Assembly (NCBI GenBank): GCA_014802435.1
Contig: JAAVCG010000005.1
Span: 208,699 to 272,698 of the forward strand
Direction of reading: 5' to 3'
DNA length: 64,000 nucleotides
From: Bacteroides sp.
Lineage (GTDB): Bacteria; Bacteroidota; Bacteroidia; Bacteroidales; Muribaculaceae
Part shown: positions 24,220 to 32,287 of the stretch, in pieces
Position numbering within the stretch: the first letter of the stretch is position 1
Layout: each line of letters starts with the position of its first letter
Program-made: the position numbers and the translations under genes
Notes under the pieces: model-generated
The model's input: only the letters and a program-made list of their open reading frames with translations
What the model was told of the DNA's origin: nothing
Databases searched by the model: none

Positions 24220-25677
24220 ATGCAAATGGATGAGAAACAATATATTGCCATTGATTTGAAGTCGTTTTATGCTTCGGTGGAGTGTGTGGAGCGCGGAATG
24301 GACCCGCTTGACACGTGTCTCGTAGTGGCCGATGCTTCGCGAACCAACAAGACTATCTGTCTGGCCGTGTCGGCTGCCCTCAAGACTTTCAAGACCGGCG
24401 GCCGCCCCAGGCTATTTGAGCTTGAGCAGAAAGTCAGAGAGGTTAACCGGCAGCGTAATGGGTGGCGTAAGTCTATTTCATTAAAGGAATTAACGGAAAA
24501 ACCTCAACTAAAGGTTGATTATATTGTTGCTCCTCCGCGCATGAGCCGCTACCTGGAGTATAGCCATACGATTGAGCAGATTTATCAGCGCTATGTCTCC
24601 CCGGACGATCTTTATGCCTATTCCGTTGACGAAGTTTTCATTGACGCTACGCCATATCTGAAACTCTATGGGACATCAGCTGTTGAGCTGGCGCGCAGGA
24701 TTGTTGGCGACATTGCTGCATCGACGGGAATTACGGCTACGGCCGGGGTGGGGACCAATATGTACTTATGTAAAATTGCCATGGATATTATGGCAAAAAA
24801 AATGCCGGCTGACGAGAACGGAGTGCGTGTGGCCCGGCTGGATGAAACGTCTTATCGGGAGCTCCTGTGGGACCATCAGCCGCTGACTGATTTTTGGCGC
24901 TTAGGTCCGGGGACGGCCCGGCGTTTGGCTCAGTTTGGAATGTTTACGATGGGCGACATTGCCCGCTGTTCAATTGATAATGAGGAGCTGCTGTATCGTC
25001 AGTTTGGCGTCAATGCCGAGTTTTTGATTGACCATGCATGGGGATATGAACCCGTGACCATGGCCGAGGTGAAGGCCTATAAGCCGGCAACTCACTCCCT
25101 CTCGAATGGTCAGGTGCTGACGGAAGCGTATCCGGCCGACCGGGCACGCATCGTTGCCCTGGAGATGATTGACAGCTTGTCGCTTAAACTGATTGACCAT
25201 CAGCTGCTGACTGACCAGATTACACTCACCATCAGTTATGACCATGAGAACATTCTCAATCCGGACATCCGCGCCCGCTATTCCGGCAAGATTAAGACTG
25301 ACCATTACGGGCGCCCTGTGCCGGTACATTCGCATGGAACCTCAAATTTTCCGCGGCCAACGTCGGCCGGCTCGGAATTGGGAAAAGCCCTCGGTGAACT
25401 CTTTGACCGCATTGTCAATCCCCTGCTGCTCATCCGGCGGCTGACCATAGGGCTTCATCGGCTGACGTCGGAGGCCGATGCCCCGCCGGCTCAGCTTGAA
25501 CTCTTTGTTGACTATGACGAGCTGACCTCACGCAGCGAGCGGGAGCGCCGCCGCCAGGAGGCTATTTTAGGCATTAAGAAGCAATTTGGCAAAAACGCTA
25601 TTCTGACCGGACTGAACTATGCCGACGGAGCCACGCAGCGTCAGCGTAATTCCCAGATTGGAGGACACAAGGCATGA
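24220..25677 (+). CDS. Y-family translesion DNA polymerase (UmuC/DinB-like)
   Basis: 485 residues from the ATG at 24220 (or 483 from 24226), 25-31 bp after the -7 box. Catalytic motifs are complete: DLKSFYASVE at the start and YSVDEVFIDATPYL (about residue 130), followed by a helix-hairpin-helix segment (LGPGTARRLAQFG) and a little-finger domain. The tail TQRQRNSQIGGHKA is the kind found on UmuC/SamB-type polymerases that are followed by YolD-like genes. It copies past DNA lesions with low fidelity. No umuD-like gene is adjacent. The stop overlaps the next small frame by 4 bp. Confidence 0.93.
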   Translation: MQMDEKQYIAIDLKSFYASVECVERGMDPLDTCLVVADASRTNKTICLAVSAALKTFKTGGRPRLFELEQKVREVNRQRNGWRKSISLKELTEKPQLKVDYIVAPPRMSRYLEYSHTIEQIYQRYVSPDDLYAYSVDEVFIDATPYLKLYGTSAVELARRIVGDIAASTGITATAGVGTNMYLCKIAMDIMAKKMPADENGVRVARLDETSYRELLWDHQPLTDFWRLGPGTARRLAQFGMFTMGDIARCSIDNEELLYRQFGVNAEFLIDHAWGYEPVTMAEVKAYKPATHSLSNGQVLTEAYPADRARIVALEMIDSLSLKLIDHQLLTDQITLTISYDHENILNPDIRARYSGKIKTDHYGRPVPVHSHGTSNFPRPTSAGSELGKALGELFDRIVNPLLLIRRLTIGLHRLTSEADAPPAQLELFVDYDELTSRSERERRRQEAILGIKKQFGKNAILTGLNYADGATQRQRNSQIGGHKA

Positions 25678-25790
25678 ACGCGAAGTATGCTGATATAATC
25701 AATCGGGCACCCGTGCGCCCCCGCGGACGGCAACCGCAGCCTCCAATGGCTCGGGCGGCCCAGTTTGCCCCGTTTGCAGCCCTTAAATAA
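25674..25790 (+). pseudogene. Short YolD-like protein, probably truncated
   Basis: 38 codons overlapping the polymerase stop (ATGA). The product begins MNAKYADIINRAPVRP and contains MARAAQFAPFAAL, which matches the conserved start of YolD-like proteins that usually follow Y-family polymerase genes and run to about 100 residues. Here a stop comes immediately after the AQFAPFAAL motif, so it is either a remnant or a functional micro-protein. Confidence 0.6.
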
Positions 25791-25871
25791 TGCTGAAAGT
25801 TTTCTAAATTCTAAAAATTTTATTTAAAATTGGGTTTTATTAAGTAAATCAGGGGGGATTAGTTCATTTTT

Positions 25872-25886
25872 TGGCATTAAATTTGC
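25872..25886 (+). promoter_or_regulatory. Sigma-54-type promoter of htrA (ambiguous)
   Basis: TGGCATT-AAAT-TTGC with the -24 GG and -12 GC 12 bp apart and the ATG 40 bp after the final C, the same geometry as at clpB. Part of it also reads TAAATTTG, a housekeeping -7 box, but no TTTG -33 element is present at the matching distance. Confidence 0.5.
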
Positions 25887-25925
25887 AACGTCAAACTTCA
25901 AAAAAATCAAACAGGACTAATCATT

Positions 25926-26972
25926 ATGAACGTTAAAAGCTTCTTATTAATCTCGCTTGCAACCCTGACGGCTTGCAATGCCAATTCTTCCGCTCCGTTA
26001 GACTTTACGGAGGCGGCAGAAAGCAGCGTCAACGGAGTGGTTTCCATTAAAAGTTACGCGACAGCCTATGAGTATGCGCCCTCTGACCCTCTGCTCGAGT
26101 TTTTCTTCGGACGTCAGCCTCAGCGCACAATTCCCCATGAGCAGCAACTTGGTCTCGGCTCAGGAGTGATTCTGTCAGACGACGGATATTTGGTTACAAA
26201 TAATCATGTCATTGACAAGGCGCGGCGCCTGGAGGTGACGCTCAATGATAACCGTACGTTTGAGGCCGAAGTGATTGGGCGCGACCCGATGACCGACCTC
26301 GCTCTGCTGAAAATCGATGCCCATGACCTCCCTGTGATTCCTATCGGTAACAGCGATGAGCTCAAAGTTGGCGAATGGGTGCTCGCCGTTGGTAATCCTT
26401 TCGGCTTTACGTCGACCGTGACTGCGGGCATCGTGTCGGCCAAGGCGCGGTCAATCTCCTCAGCAACGGGAGTGCGCACAATGACTCTTGACAGCTTCAT
26501 TCAGACAGATGCCGCCGTCAATCCCGGTAATTCCGGAGGAGCTCTGGTCAATACCCGAGGCGAACTCGTCGGAATCAATACGGCCATTTATTCTCAAACT
26601 GGCAGCTATTCCGGCTATTCATTTGCAATTCCTTCGTCGGTGGTGACAAAGGTGGTTGCCGACCTGAAGGACTATGGCAAGGTTCAGCGCGCGGTTCTCG
26701 GAGTGTCCATCCGCGAGCTGGATGCCAAACTCATCGGCCAATTGAACCTTGAGGGAATTAATGGCGGCATCCTCATCATGGAGGTGCAGCCTCAATCAGC
26801 GGCTGAAGCAGCCGGACTCTCTCAGGGCGACGTTATCATTGAGTTGAATTCCACTCCAATCACTACTTATGCCCAGCTTCAGGAGCAGATGGCTCTGCTG
26901 CGCCCCGGTGATTTGATTGAAATCATTTATTTGCGTGATAATTCCCGCCGAAAAACTTCCTCTCGGCTATAA
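25926..26972 (+). CDS. HtrA/Deg serine protease, single-PDZ lipoprotein
   Basis: 348 residues. Signal peptide with lipobox LTAC (Cys17), so the mature enzyme is membrane anchored. Trypsin-like domain with a complete triad: His94 (TNNHV), Asp124 (MTDLALL) and Ser203 (GNSGG). One PDZ domain (about 255-345) ends the protein, whereas most Bacteroidetes HtrA proteins are about 500 residues with two PDZ domains. Anchoring plus one PDZ recalls DegS-like stress sensors. The stop lies exactly at the edge of a 165-bp inverted-repeat element, so a loss of a C-terminal part is possible. Confidence 0.92.
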   Translation: MNVKSFLLISLATLTACNANSSAPLDFTEAAESSVNGVVSIKSYATAYEYAPSDPLLEFFFGRQPQRTIPHEQQLGLGSGVILSDDGYLVTNNHVIDKARRLEVTLNDNRTFEAEVIGRDPMTDLALLKIDAHDLPVIPIGNSDELKVGEWVLAVGNPFGFTSTVTAGIVSAKARSISSATGVRTMTLDSFIQTDAAVNPGNSGGALVNTRGELVGINTAIYSQTGSYSGYSFAIPSSVVTKVVADLKDYGKVQRAVLGVSIRELDAKLIGQLNLEGINGGILIMEVQPQSAAEAAGLSQGDVIIELNSTPITTYAQLQEQMALLRPGDLIEIIYLRDNSRRKTSSRL

Positions 26973-27136
26973 GACCCCGTTCGCCAATATTTGTTAAAGC
27001 CGAGGCGGCCAATTCGTCACGCATCTGCGTCCGCTTGTTTCGGTCACGATGGGACCCTATCGCTCCCTCACTGCGCGCACACAGCTGCATAGCGCTTGAC
27101 CGCCTCAGCTTTGACAAATATTGGGAAACCGGGTCT
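26972..27136. mobile_element. 165-bp element with 41-bp inverted ends (MITE-like)
   Basis: The left arm (26972-27012) and the right arm (27096-27136) are inverted repeats matching at 35 of 41 positions, beginning AGACCC and ending GGGTCT. The 83-bp middle has no open frame of note. The 8-mer GGCTATAA occurs at 26965-26972 and again at 27182-27189, just beyond the adjoining terminator. It could be a miniature transposable element or a long hairpin. Confidence 0.5.
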
Positions 27137-27143
27137 AAAAAAA

Positions 27144-27180
27144 AGAAGCGCTCCGGATTGGCCGGGGCGCTTCTTTTTTC
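27144..27180. terminator. Bidirectional terminator between htrA and the CotH gene
   Basis: Stem AGAAGCGC (27144-27151) with 27167-27174 plus an inner 5-bp helix, with eight A on the left and six T on the right, so it can stop transcription from both sides. Confidence 0.85.
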
Positions 27181-27196
27181 TGGCTATAATGAGATT

Positions 27197-28732
27197 TTAG
27201 AGAGTAAACTTGGCGCTCTTGACGCTGTTGCCGATGGTCCAGCAAACAATGTAGTTGCCGGAGGGGAGGGAGCTTAGTGACACGGTGGGTTTGATTTTCC
27301 CGGTCATGACCTTGGCGCCGCCGGTAGAATAGATGGTCCAAGTTCCTTCAAGGTTAGAGTTGCAAAGGAAGCGGAGAGTGCGGTCAGCAACCGTTACATG
27401 ATAGTCAGGGGCCGCAACCTCATCAATCGCGCTGGGATCATCATCCTCTGCGCCGGTCACGGGAACAGTGCCGCCGGCAGCAAGGGTTGCAAATGCCTCG
27501 CTGAGGAATTTGGCGCGTGCCTGAAGGTTTGATTTAAGGAAGTCTACTCCCTCGGCATAGGTCGAGAAGAGATGCTGTTCGTCATGAGCCTTGTCGGCGA
27601 TGGAGTATAGCTCAAAATTCTTGAGTTGTGACTTCTCAATTTGCTTGGCTGTGGCGTCAATATAGCTGATGGTCTTTTCAATGAGTCCGTCGGCCAGGAG
27701 GGTCTGCCAGGTTTGATTTACTTGCTGATGAAATTGCGGGTCTTGGCGCAGACGGTCAATCCAGGTGTAACACCATTCCGGGCCGCGTCCTTCCTGAGCA
27801 ACCAGGGCCTTGGGGCGGGAACCCCAGCGGGCGGAATTATCAAAGGCGAAGTCGAAGTCCCAAACCGGGCCGAAGAAGAACTTATTGTCGTCTTTGTCCT
27901 TATAGAAATAGACGGAACGGAATGAGTTAGGCTCGGCAGTCAGTTCAGCGGTGATATACCATTGAATCAGTGACGGCAGGTCGATATACTGCTTGTAACC
28001 GGCATTTGCGTCGAGCCAGTTGGAGCTGAACAGCGCGGTTTCAAACTTGTTGAGATGGTCAGAGATGTATGAGATCTGCTCCTGAGTGATTACGTCTTCG
28101 TCAGGCGACTTGATGGTGACCTTCATTCCCTTTTGGGTGCTGACCACAGAGCCTTCCAAGTCATCAGCCGCATCGTCAATTTCCAGTAGATAGCCTCCGG
28201 AAATGTTAGTCAGTGCGGTAACGATTTCGGGTTGTTCGGTAATGTTGACGCGCTTCTTTCGAATGTCAATCTGGTCAGTGAGGCGGTAGGTTCCGACGTA
28301 TTTACCGTTGACGGTCAGGTCAACGAATTTTGCAGTCGGCGCGAAAGGCTGTCCGGCCTCCTTGGCGATGAATGAGGCGACGGCATTGCGCAGGAGGGTT
28401 TTGTCGCCATGGTCAGCCATCAGATTCCACTTCTTGCCTTTAGCTAAGTCAGCGCCGGCAAGGGCAGCTTTCTTGGCCAATTTGAGCTTATAGGGCTTCT
28501 TCTCGAGGGTAAAGAGAGTGTTGCCGCGTCCGCGCACTTTGGTGTCGGCATAGTCCGTCTGAGTGCCGTCTGCTTCAACAATTGAGAGGGTTGAGGGAAT
28601 ATAAGTGTCCGTCGAGGTTATTTCCTCACCGGTATTAGTGGTGATGTAGATTGCCGGCAAGTCAGTCACAAGCCCCTCGGCAGAGGCCGTGAAGCCGATT
28701 GCGGCAGCTAAAAGAAATGGAGAAAGTTTCAT
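27197..28732 (-). CDS. Secreted CotH-kinase-family protein with sorting domain
   Basis: 511 residues with a signal peptide (cleavage near residue 18). The CotH-like domain spans about 60-340: KVRGRGNTLF, KKPYKLKL, YRLTDQIDIRKKRV and the active-site-like GPVWDFDFAFDN. CotH proteins are atypical kinases that phosphorylate surface proteins in spores and fungi; the bacterial target here is unknown. The last 60 residues (TWTIYSTGGAKVMTG ... LPSGNYIV) form a type IX secretion C-terminal sorting domain. It follows RNase G by 28 bp and may be cotranscribed with it, although the functions do not obviously connect. Confidence 0.85.
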   Translation of the reverse strand: MKLSPFLLAAAIGFTASAEGLVTDLPAIYITTNTGEEITSTDTYIPSTLSIVEADGTQTDYADTKVRGRGNTLFTLEKKPYKLKLAKKAALAGADLAKGKKWNLMADHGDKTLLRNAVASFIAKEAGQPFAPTAKFVDLTVNGKYVGTYRLTDQIDIRKKRVNITEQPEIVTALTNISGGYLLEIDDAADDLEGSVVSTQKGMKVTIKSPDEDVITQEQISYISDHLNKFETALFSSNWLDANAGYKQYIDLPSLIQWYITAELTAEPNSFRSVYFYKDKDDNKFFFGPVWDFDFAFDNSARWGSRPKALVAQEGRGPEWCYTWIDRLRQDPQFHQQVNQTWQTLLADGLIEKTISYIDATAKQIEKSQLKNFELYSIADKAHDEQHLFSTYAEGVDFLKSNLQARAKFLSEAFATLAAGGTVPVTGAEDDDPSAIDEVAAPDYHVTVADRTLRFLCNSNLEGTWTIYSTGGAKVMTGKIKPTVSLSSLPSGNYIVCWTIGNSVKSAKFTL

Positions 28733-28760
28733 GGTTTTTTATTTTGTGTGGTAAACTATT

Positions 28761-30416
28761 TTATTGTTTGTCATCAGGGGCAGATGTTTCTGCTTCCTTG
28801 GAACGGGTCTTAGCTTTGCGTTTATTTTTGGAGGCTGACGAGCTGAGGTCTTTCTCCTCACGGAGGTCGATTTCCTGCTTGTCAGGACCGATTACTTTAT
28901 ATTGGAGGTATTCAAGACTTTGGTCAGCCACAATCTTGAATTTTTTGCCGAGTTCGGAGCGCCATGTCCGATAGATAGAGGAGAATAGTCCTTTTTTAAT
29001 GTATGCGTCGACATATGGGTGGACATACATTGTAAAGTCCTGCTTGCCGAGGTCATTGATGCAGTAGTCAAGTTTTTCACGCAGGGTGTCAGTGAAGAGA
29101 ATGGAGGGTTGCACCTCGCCTTTACCGTGACATGACGGGCATTTCTCTGAGGTTTGAATCTCCAGGTCGGGACGCACGCGTTGGCGTGTAATCTGCATCA
29201 GGCCGAATTTACTCAGCGGCAGAATGTTATGGCGAGCGCGGTCTGTTGACATCAGTTCGCGCATATGGTCATAGAGTTTTTGGCGATGTTCAGCCTTCGA
29301 CATGTCGATGAAGTCAACAACGATGATGCCACCCATGTCGCGCAGGCGCAGTTGACGGGCAATTTCATCGGCCGCGCGGAGATTGACTTCCAGGGCATTT
29401 GTTTCCTGGTCAGCCGTAGCTTTGGCGCGATTGCCTGAGTTGACGTCAATAACGTGGAGCGCTTCCGTATGCTCAATAATGATGTAGGCACCGGAACGGA
29501 AGCTGACCGTCTTGCCAAACGAGCTCTTGATTTGTTTTGTTATACCGTAATGGTCAAATATCGGCTCCGGCTTGTCATAGAGTTCAACGATTCCGGCCTT
29601 TTCGGGAGAAATCAGATTGACGTAGTTCAGGAGCTGGCGGTGAGTTTCCTCATCGTTGACCCGGATTGCCTCAAAGGTTTCCGGATTGAAGACGTCGCGG
29701 AGCACTCCAACGGAGCGTCCGGCCTCTTCATAGACTAATTCGGGCGCGGTGCTCTTGCGGGTTTTCTGGAGCGTTTCTTCCCATCGGCGCACGAGTTCAC
29801 GCATTTCATGGTTCAGTTCTGCCACTTTTTTGCCTTCGGCCGAAGTGCGGATAATCACTCCGAAGTTTTCCGGTTTGATGGCTTCGATGATGCTGCGCAG
29901 ACGCTGTTTTTCAGCTGCGGAGCTTATTTTTTGCGAAACATTGATTTTATTGGCAAAGGGAATCAGAACCATATTGCGCCCGGTGAAAGTGATTTCCGTA
30001 GTCAGGCGCGGGCCTTTGGATGAAATCGGTTCTTTGACAATCTGCACCAGAAGTTGCTGACCTTGCTTGAGGCGCTCGGTGACTGAACCGTGTTTGTCTA
30101 TTTCCGGCTCAATCTTAATTTTGTCGATTTGAGGGAGTTTCTTTTTTGGGTCGAGCGTTTGCTCAACCAGGTTGATGTAAGTTGCAAAGTTAGGACCCAA
30201 ATCCAAATAATGGAGAAAGGCATCTTTCTCATAACCCACGTTGACAAACGCGGCATTCAGCCCCGGCATGAGTTTCTTAACCTTGGCCAGGTAAATGTCG
30301 CCTACAGAATAGTTGACCGAGCGTGACTCCTTCTGGAGCGACACCAAACGTGAATCCTCCATCAGGGCAATGCTTGCCTCGTTGGGGCCTACGTCAACTA
30401 TCAGTTCGCTTTTCAT
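28761..30416 (-). CDS. rng: Ribonuclease G/E family endoribonuclease
   Basis: 551 residues. S1 RNA-binding domain near the N-terminus (about 35-125: YLAKVKKLMPGLNAAFVNVG), the catalytic region with VIDVNSGN and VVDFIDM (Mg-binding aspartates) and the zinc-link CPSCHGKGEV. It cuts single-stranded RNA in rRNA maturation and mRNA decay. The C-terminus is a short charged tail (KNKRKAKTRSKEAE). It stands behind HU and the 29-aa COX24-like gene, an arrangement familiar in Bacteroidetes. Confidence 0.95.
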   Translation of the reverse strand: MKSELIVDVGPNEASIALMEDSRLVSLQKESRSVNYSVGDIYLAKVKKLMPGLNAAFVNVGYEKDAFLHYLDLGPNFATYINLVEQTLDPKKKLPQIDKIKIEPEIDKHGSVTERLKQGQQLLVQIVKEPISSKGPRLTTEITFTGRNMVLIPFANKINVSQKISSAAEKQRLRSIIEAIKPENFGVIIRTSAEGKKVAELNHEMRELVRRWEETLQKTRKSTAPELVYEEAGRSVGVLRDVFNPETFEAIRVNDEETHRQLLNYVNLISPEKAGIVELYDKPEPIFDHYGITKQIKSSFGKTVSFRSGAYIIIEHTEALHVIDVNSGNRAKATADQETNALEVNLRAADEIARQLRLRDMGGIIVVDFIDMSKAEHRQKLYDHMRELMSTDRARHNILPLSKFGLMQITRQRVRPDLEIQTSEKCPSCHGKGEVQPSILFTDTLREKLDYCINDLGKQDFTMYVHPYVDAYIKKGLFSSIYRTWRSELGKKFKIVADQSLEYLQYKVIGPDKQEIDLREEKDLSSSASKNKRKAKTRSKEAETSAPDDKQ

Positions 30417-30471
30417 TTGAATTTTTGTTAATCGGGTGGTGGGGTGGGTAATTTGGAAATGAATTTTTATA

Positions 30472-30548
30472 AAACAAACTTTTGGGCAGATAAGGTGTCG
30501 CCCAATGAGCGTTCCCCCTGTAACCCAAAAGTTCGTTTATTGTTTTTG
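30472..30548 (-). other. Stem-loop between the COX24-like gene and rng
   Basis: 15-bp arms, AAACAAACTTTTGGG (30472-30486) and its near complement (30534-30548, one mismatch). On the minus strand the stem is followed by GTTTTATAAAA, so it may be a partial terminator or an RNase G-sensitive leader structure. Confidence 0.6.
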
Positions 30549-30578
30549 ACTAATCGTCGTGGAAAAGAAAGCTAATGC

Positions 30579-30668
30579 TTACTTTTTCTTATGACGATTC
30601 TTGCGCAGGCGCTTTTTGCGCTTGTGGGTAGCCATCTTGTGGCCTTTGCGTTTTTTTCCGCTGGGCAT
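30579..30668 (-). CDS. 29-residue AURKAIP1/COX24-domain (mS38-like) protein
   Basis: 29 residues, MPSGKKRKGHKMATHKRKK then LRKNRHKKK, almost all Lys/Arg/His. It matches the tiny conserved Bacteroidetes proteins annotated as AURKAIP1/COX24, related to mitochondrial ribosomal protein mS38 and mycobacterial bS22, so it is very probably a small-subunit ribosomal protein. It lies between HU and rng. It is easily missed because of its length. Confidence 0.85.
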   Translation of the reverse strand: MPSGKKRKGHKMATHKRKKRLRKNRHKKK

Positions 30669-30752
30669 GATGAATAACGGTTATTAGTTAATATTGATTA
30701 GGATTTTTTTCTCGGGTTTAAATATGGAGGAGAGATAACCTGTCAGCAAGGA

Positions 30753-31028
30753 TTACTTGCGAACTTCTTCAGCAAAAGACTTCGCGGGCTTGAACGCGGG
30801 AATCTTGTGCTCGGGAATCATGATGGTAGTGTTTGCTGAGATGTTGCGTGCGGTCTTGGCGCTGCGGGTTTTGATGATGAAGCTGCCAAAGCCACGGAGA
30901 TATACGTTTTCGCCGTTGATCATAGAATCCTTAACAACTTCCATGAACTTCTCAACGGTTGTGAGAACATTTGCGCGGTCAATACCGGTTGACTTAGCGA
31001 TTTCGCTAACGATTTCTGCTTTTGTCAT
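30753..31028 (-). CDS. HU-family DNA-binding protein
   Basis: 91 residues, full length. MTKAEIVSEIAKSTGI, VYLRGFGSFIIKTRSAKTARN and the DNA-clasping arm IPAFKPAKSF identify HU/IHF. It bends DNA and packs the nucleoid. It is upstream of the COX24-like and RNase G genes on the same strand. Confidence 0.95.
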   Translation of the reverse strand: MTKAEIVSEIAKSTGIDRANVLTTVEKFMEVVKDSMINGENVYLRGFGSFIIKTRSAKTARNISANTTIMIPEHKIPAFKPAKSFAEEVRK

Positions 31029-31201
31029 TTTATTAGAGTTTGCTTGTGATATTAATGTATAATTATGTTGGGTTTTTTCTATGTTTTTTTCTCTCGGGGG
31101 TGAGAGACTTCAGTTTTACGGGTGCAAATATCGGAATTTATTCTCACATAATCACCACATTGACCCGATTTTTTTTAATTTTTATCAAATTTTTTTCACT
31201 T

Positions 31202-32152
31202 TTAGCGATATTTTGACCCATTTCCGGCAATATCGTTCTCCAAAATCGATAAATATGAGGCATAGCGGCTTTGAGAAATCAGGCTGTTTTCAACGGCTTC
31301 GCGCACGGCACATCCCGGCTCTCCTTCCGTGTGGAGGCAGTTGCTGAATTTGCAATTTTGGCTCGCCTTGAAGATTTCCGGGAAGAAATGGCCCACTTCA
31401 TATTTGTCAAAATCAAGGGTACCGAAGCCTCTCACTCCGGGAGTGTCAATCAGCCGTCCGCCCCCCGGAAGGTCATACATGCGGGAAAACGTAGTTGTAT
31501 GCATTCCGGTTTCATGGGCCTCGCTGACCTCGGCTACTGTTACTGTTGCATCCGGAACGAGGGCATTGATGATTGATGATTTTCCCACTCCCGAATTGCC
31601 GCTGAGAAGAGTCGTTTTACCCTCAACGGCGCGGCGCAGGGTGTCAATTCCTTCGCCTGTCTTTGTTGACGTATGGATTACCTCATAGCCGATGGATTGA
31701 TAAAGATAGCTGACGGCCTGAAGCAGCTCCTGAAGGTCGCTGTCGCCCTGAAGAAGGTCAACCTTATTGATGACCAGGACGGCCGGGATGCTGTAGGCCT
31801 CGGCAGTAGCAAGGAACCGGTCAATGAAGGTAGTGGCCGTCTGCGGCTTTATCAGAGAGCAAATCAGTAGGGCCTGGTCAATGTTAGCCGCGAGGATATG
31901 GCTCTCCTTGCTGAGGTTTGACGCACGCCTTATAATATAATTGCGTCGCGGCTCAATTGAAGTGATATATGCAATCTCTGAATTCGGATTAGGGGAGACG
32001 TCAACCCTGTCGCCGACGGCCACGGGATTTGTGGTCCGGATGCCCTTCATTCGGAGATTCCCTTTTGCGGCGGCGGTCAAAACCAGACCCTCTTCGCCGT
32101 CAATGAGAACCTGGTATCGGCTCCCTGTATTACTGATTACTGTTCCTTTCAT
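31202..32152 (-). CDS. rsgA: Ribosome small subunit GTPase RsgA
   Basis: 316 residues from the ATG at 32152. An ATG 18 bp further upstream (32170) lies before the -7 box and cannot be on that transcript. N-terminal OB fold, then a circularly permuted GTPase with NKVDL (G4) before the P-loop GNSGVGKSS (G1) and DTPGVRGF (G3), and a C-terminal zinc site (C-x4-C-x-H-x5-C, in CKFSNCLHTEGEPGC). RsgA checks late 30S assembly. The -7 box ends 5 bp before the ATG, so the mRNA should be leaderless. Confidence 0.95.
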   Translation of the reverse strand: MKGTVISNTGSRYQVLIDGEEGLVLTAAAKGNLRMKGIRTTNPVAVGDRVDVSPNPNSEIAYITSIEPRRNYIIRRASNLSKESHILAANIDQALLICSLIKPQTATTFIDRFLATAEAYSIPAVLVINKVDLLQGDSDLQELLQAVSYLYQSIGYEVIHTSTKTGEGIDTLRRAVEGKTTLLSGNSGVGKSSIINALVPDATVTVAEVSEAHETGMHTTTFSRMYDLPGGGRLIDTPGVRGFGTLDFDKYEVGHFFPEIFKASQNCKFSNCLHTEGEPGCAVREAVENSLISQSRYASYLSILENDIAGNGSKYR

Positions 32153-32157
32153 ACCTG

Positions 32158-32165
32158 CAAATTTA
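32158..32165 (-). promoter_or_regulatory. -7 box of rsgA
   Basis: TAAATTTG on the minus strand with 5 bp to the ATG at 32152; TTG lies about 20 bp upstream of it (32186-32188). Confidence 0.6.
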
Positions 32166-32287
32166 CGCATTTTGGCTCAGAATTGCAATTTTGGAGCCGA
32201 TAATGCCAATTTATGCGCCCCTTTTATTTGCACAAAAAGGAAAATTTTCGGAAATTTGCGCCACCAAAATGAAGTATCGTTACAGAA

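Noticed and set aside
32185..32205. TGGAGC...ATGC before tolC as a sigma-54 site
   Set aside because: The spacing is right, but the TGGCA and TTGC cores are both broken.
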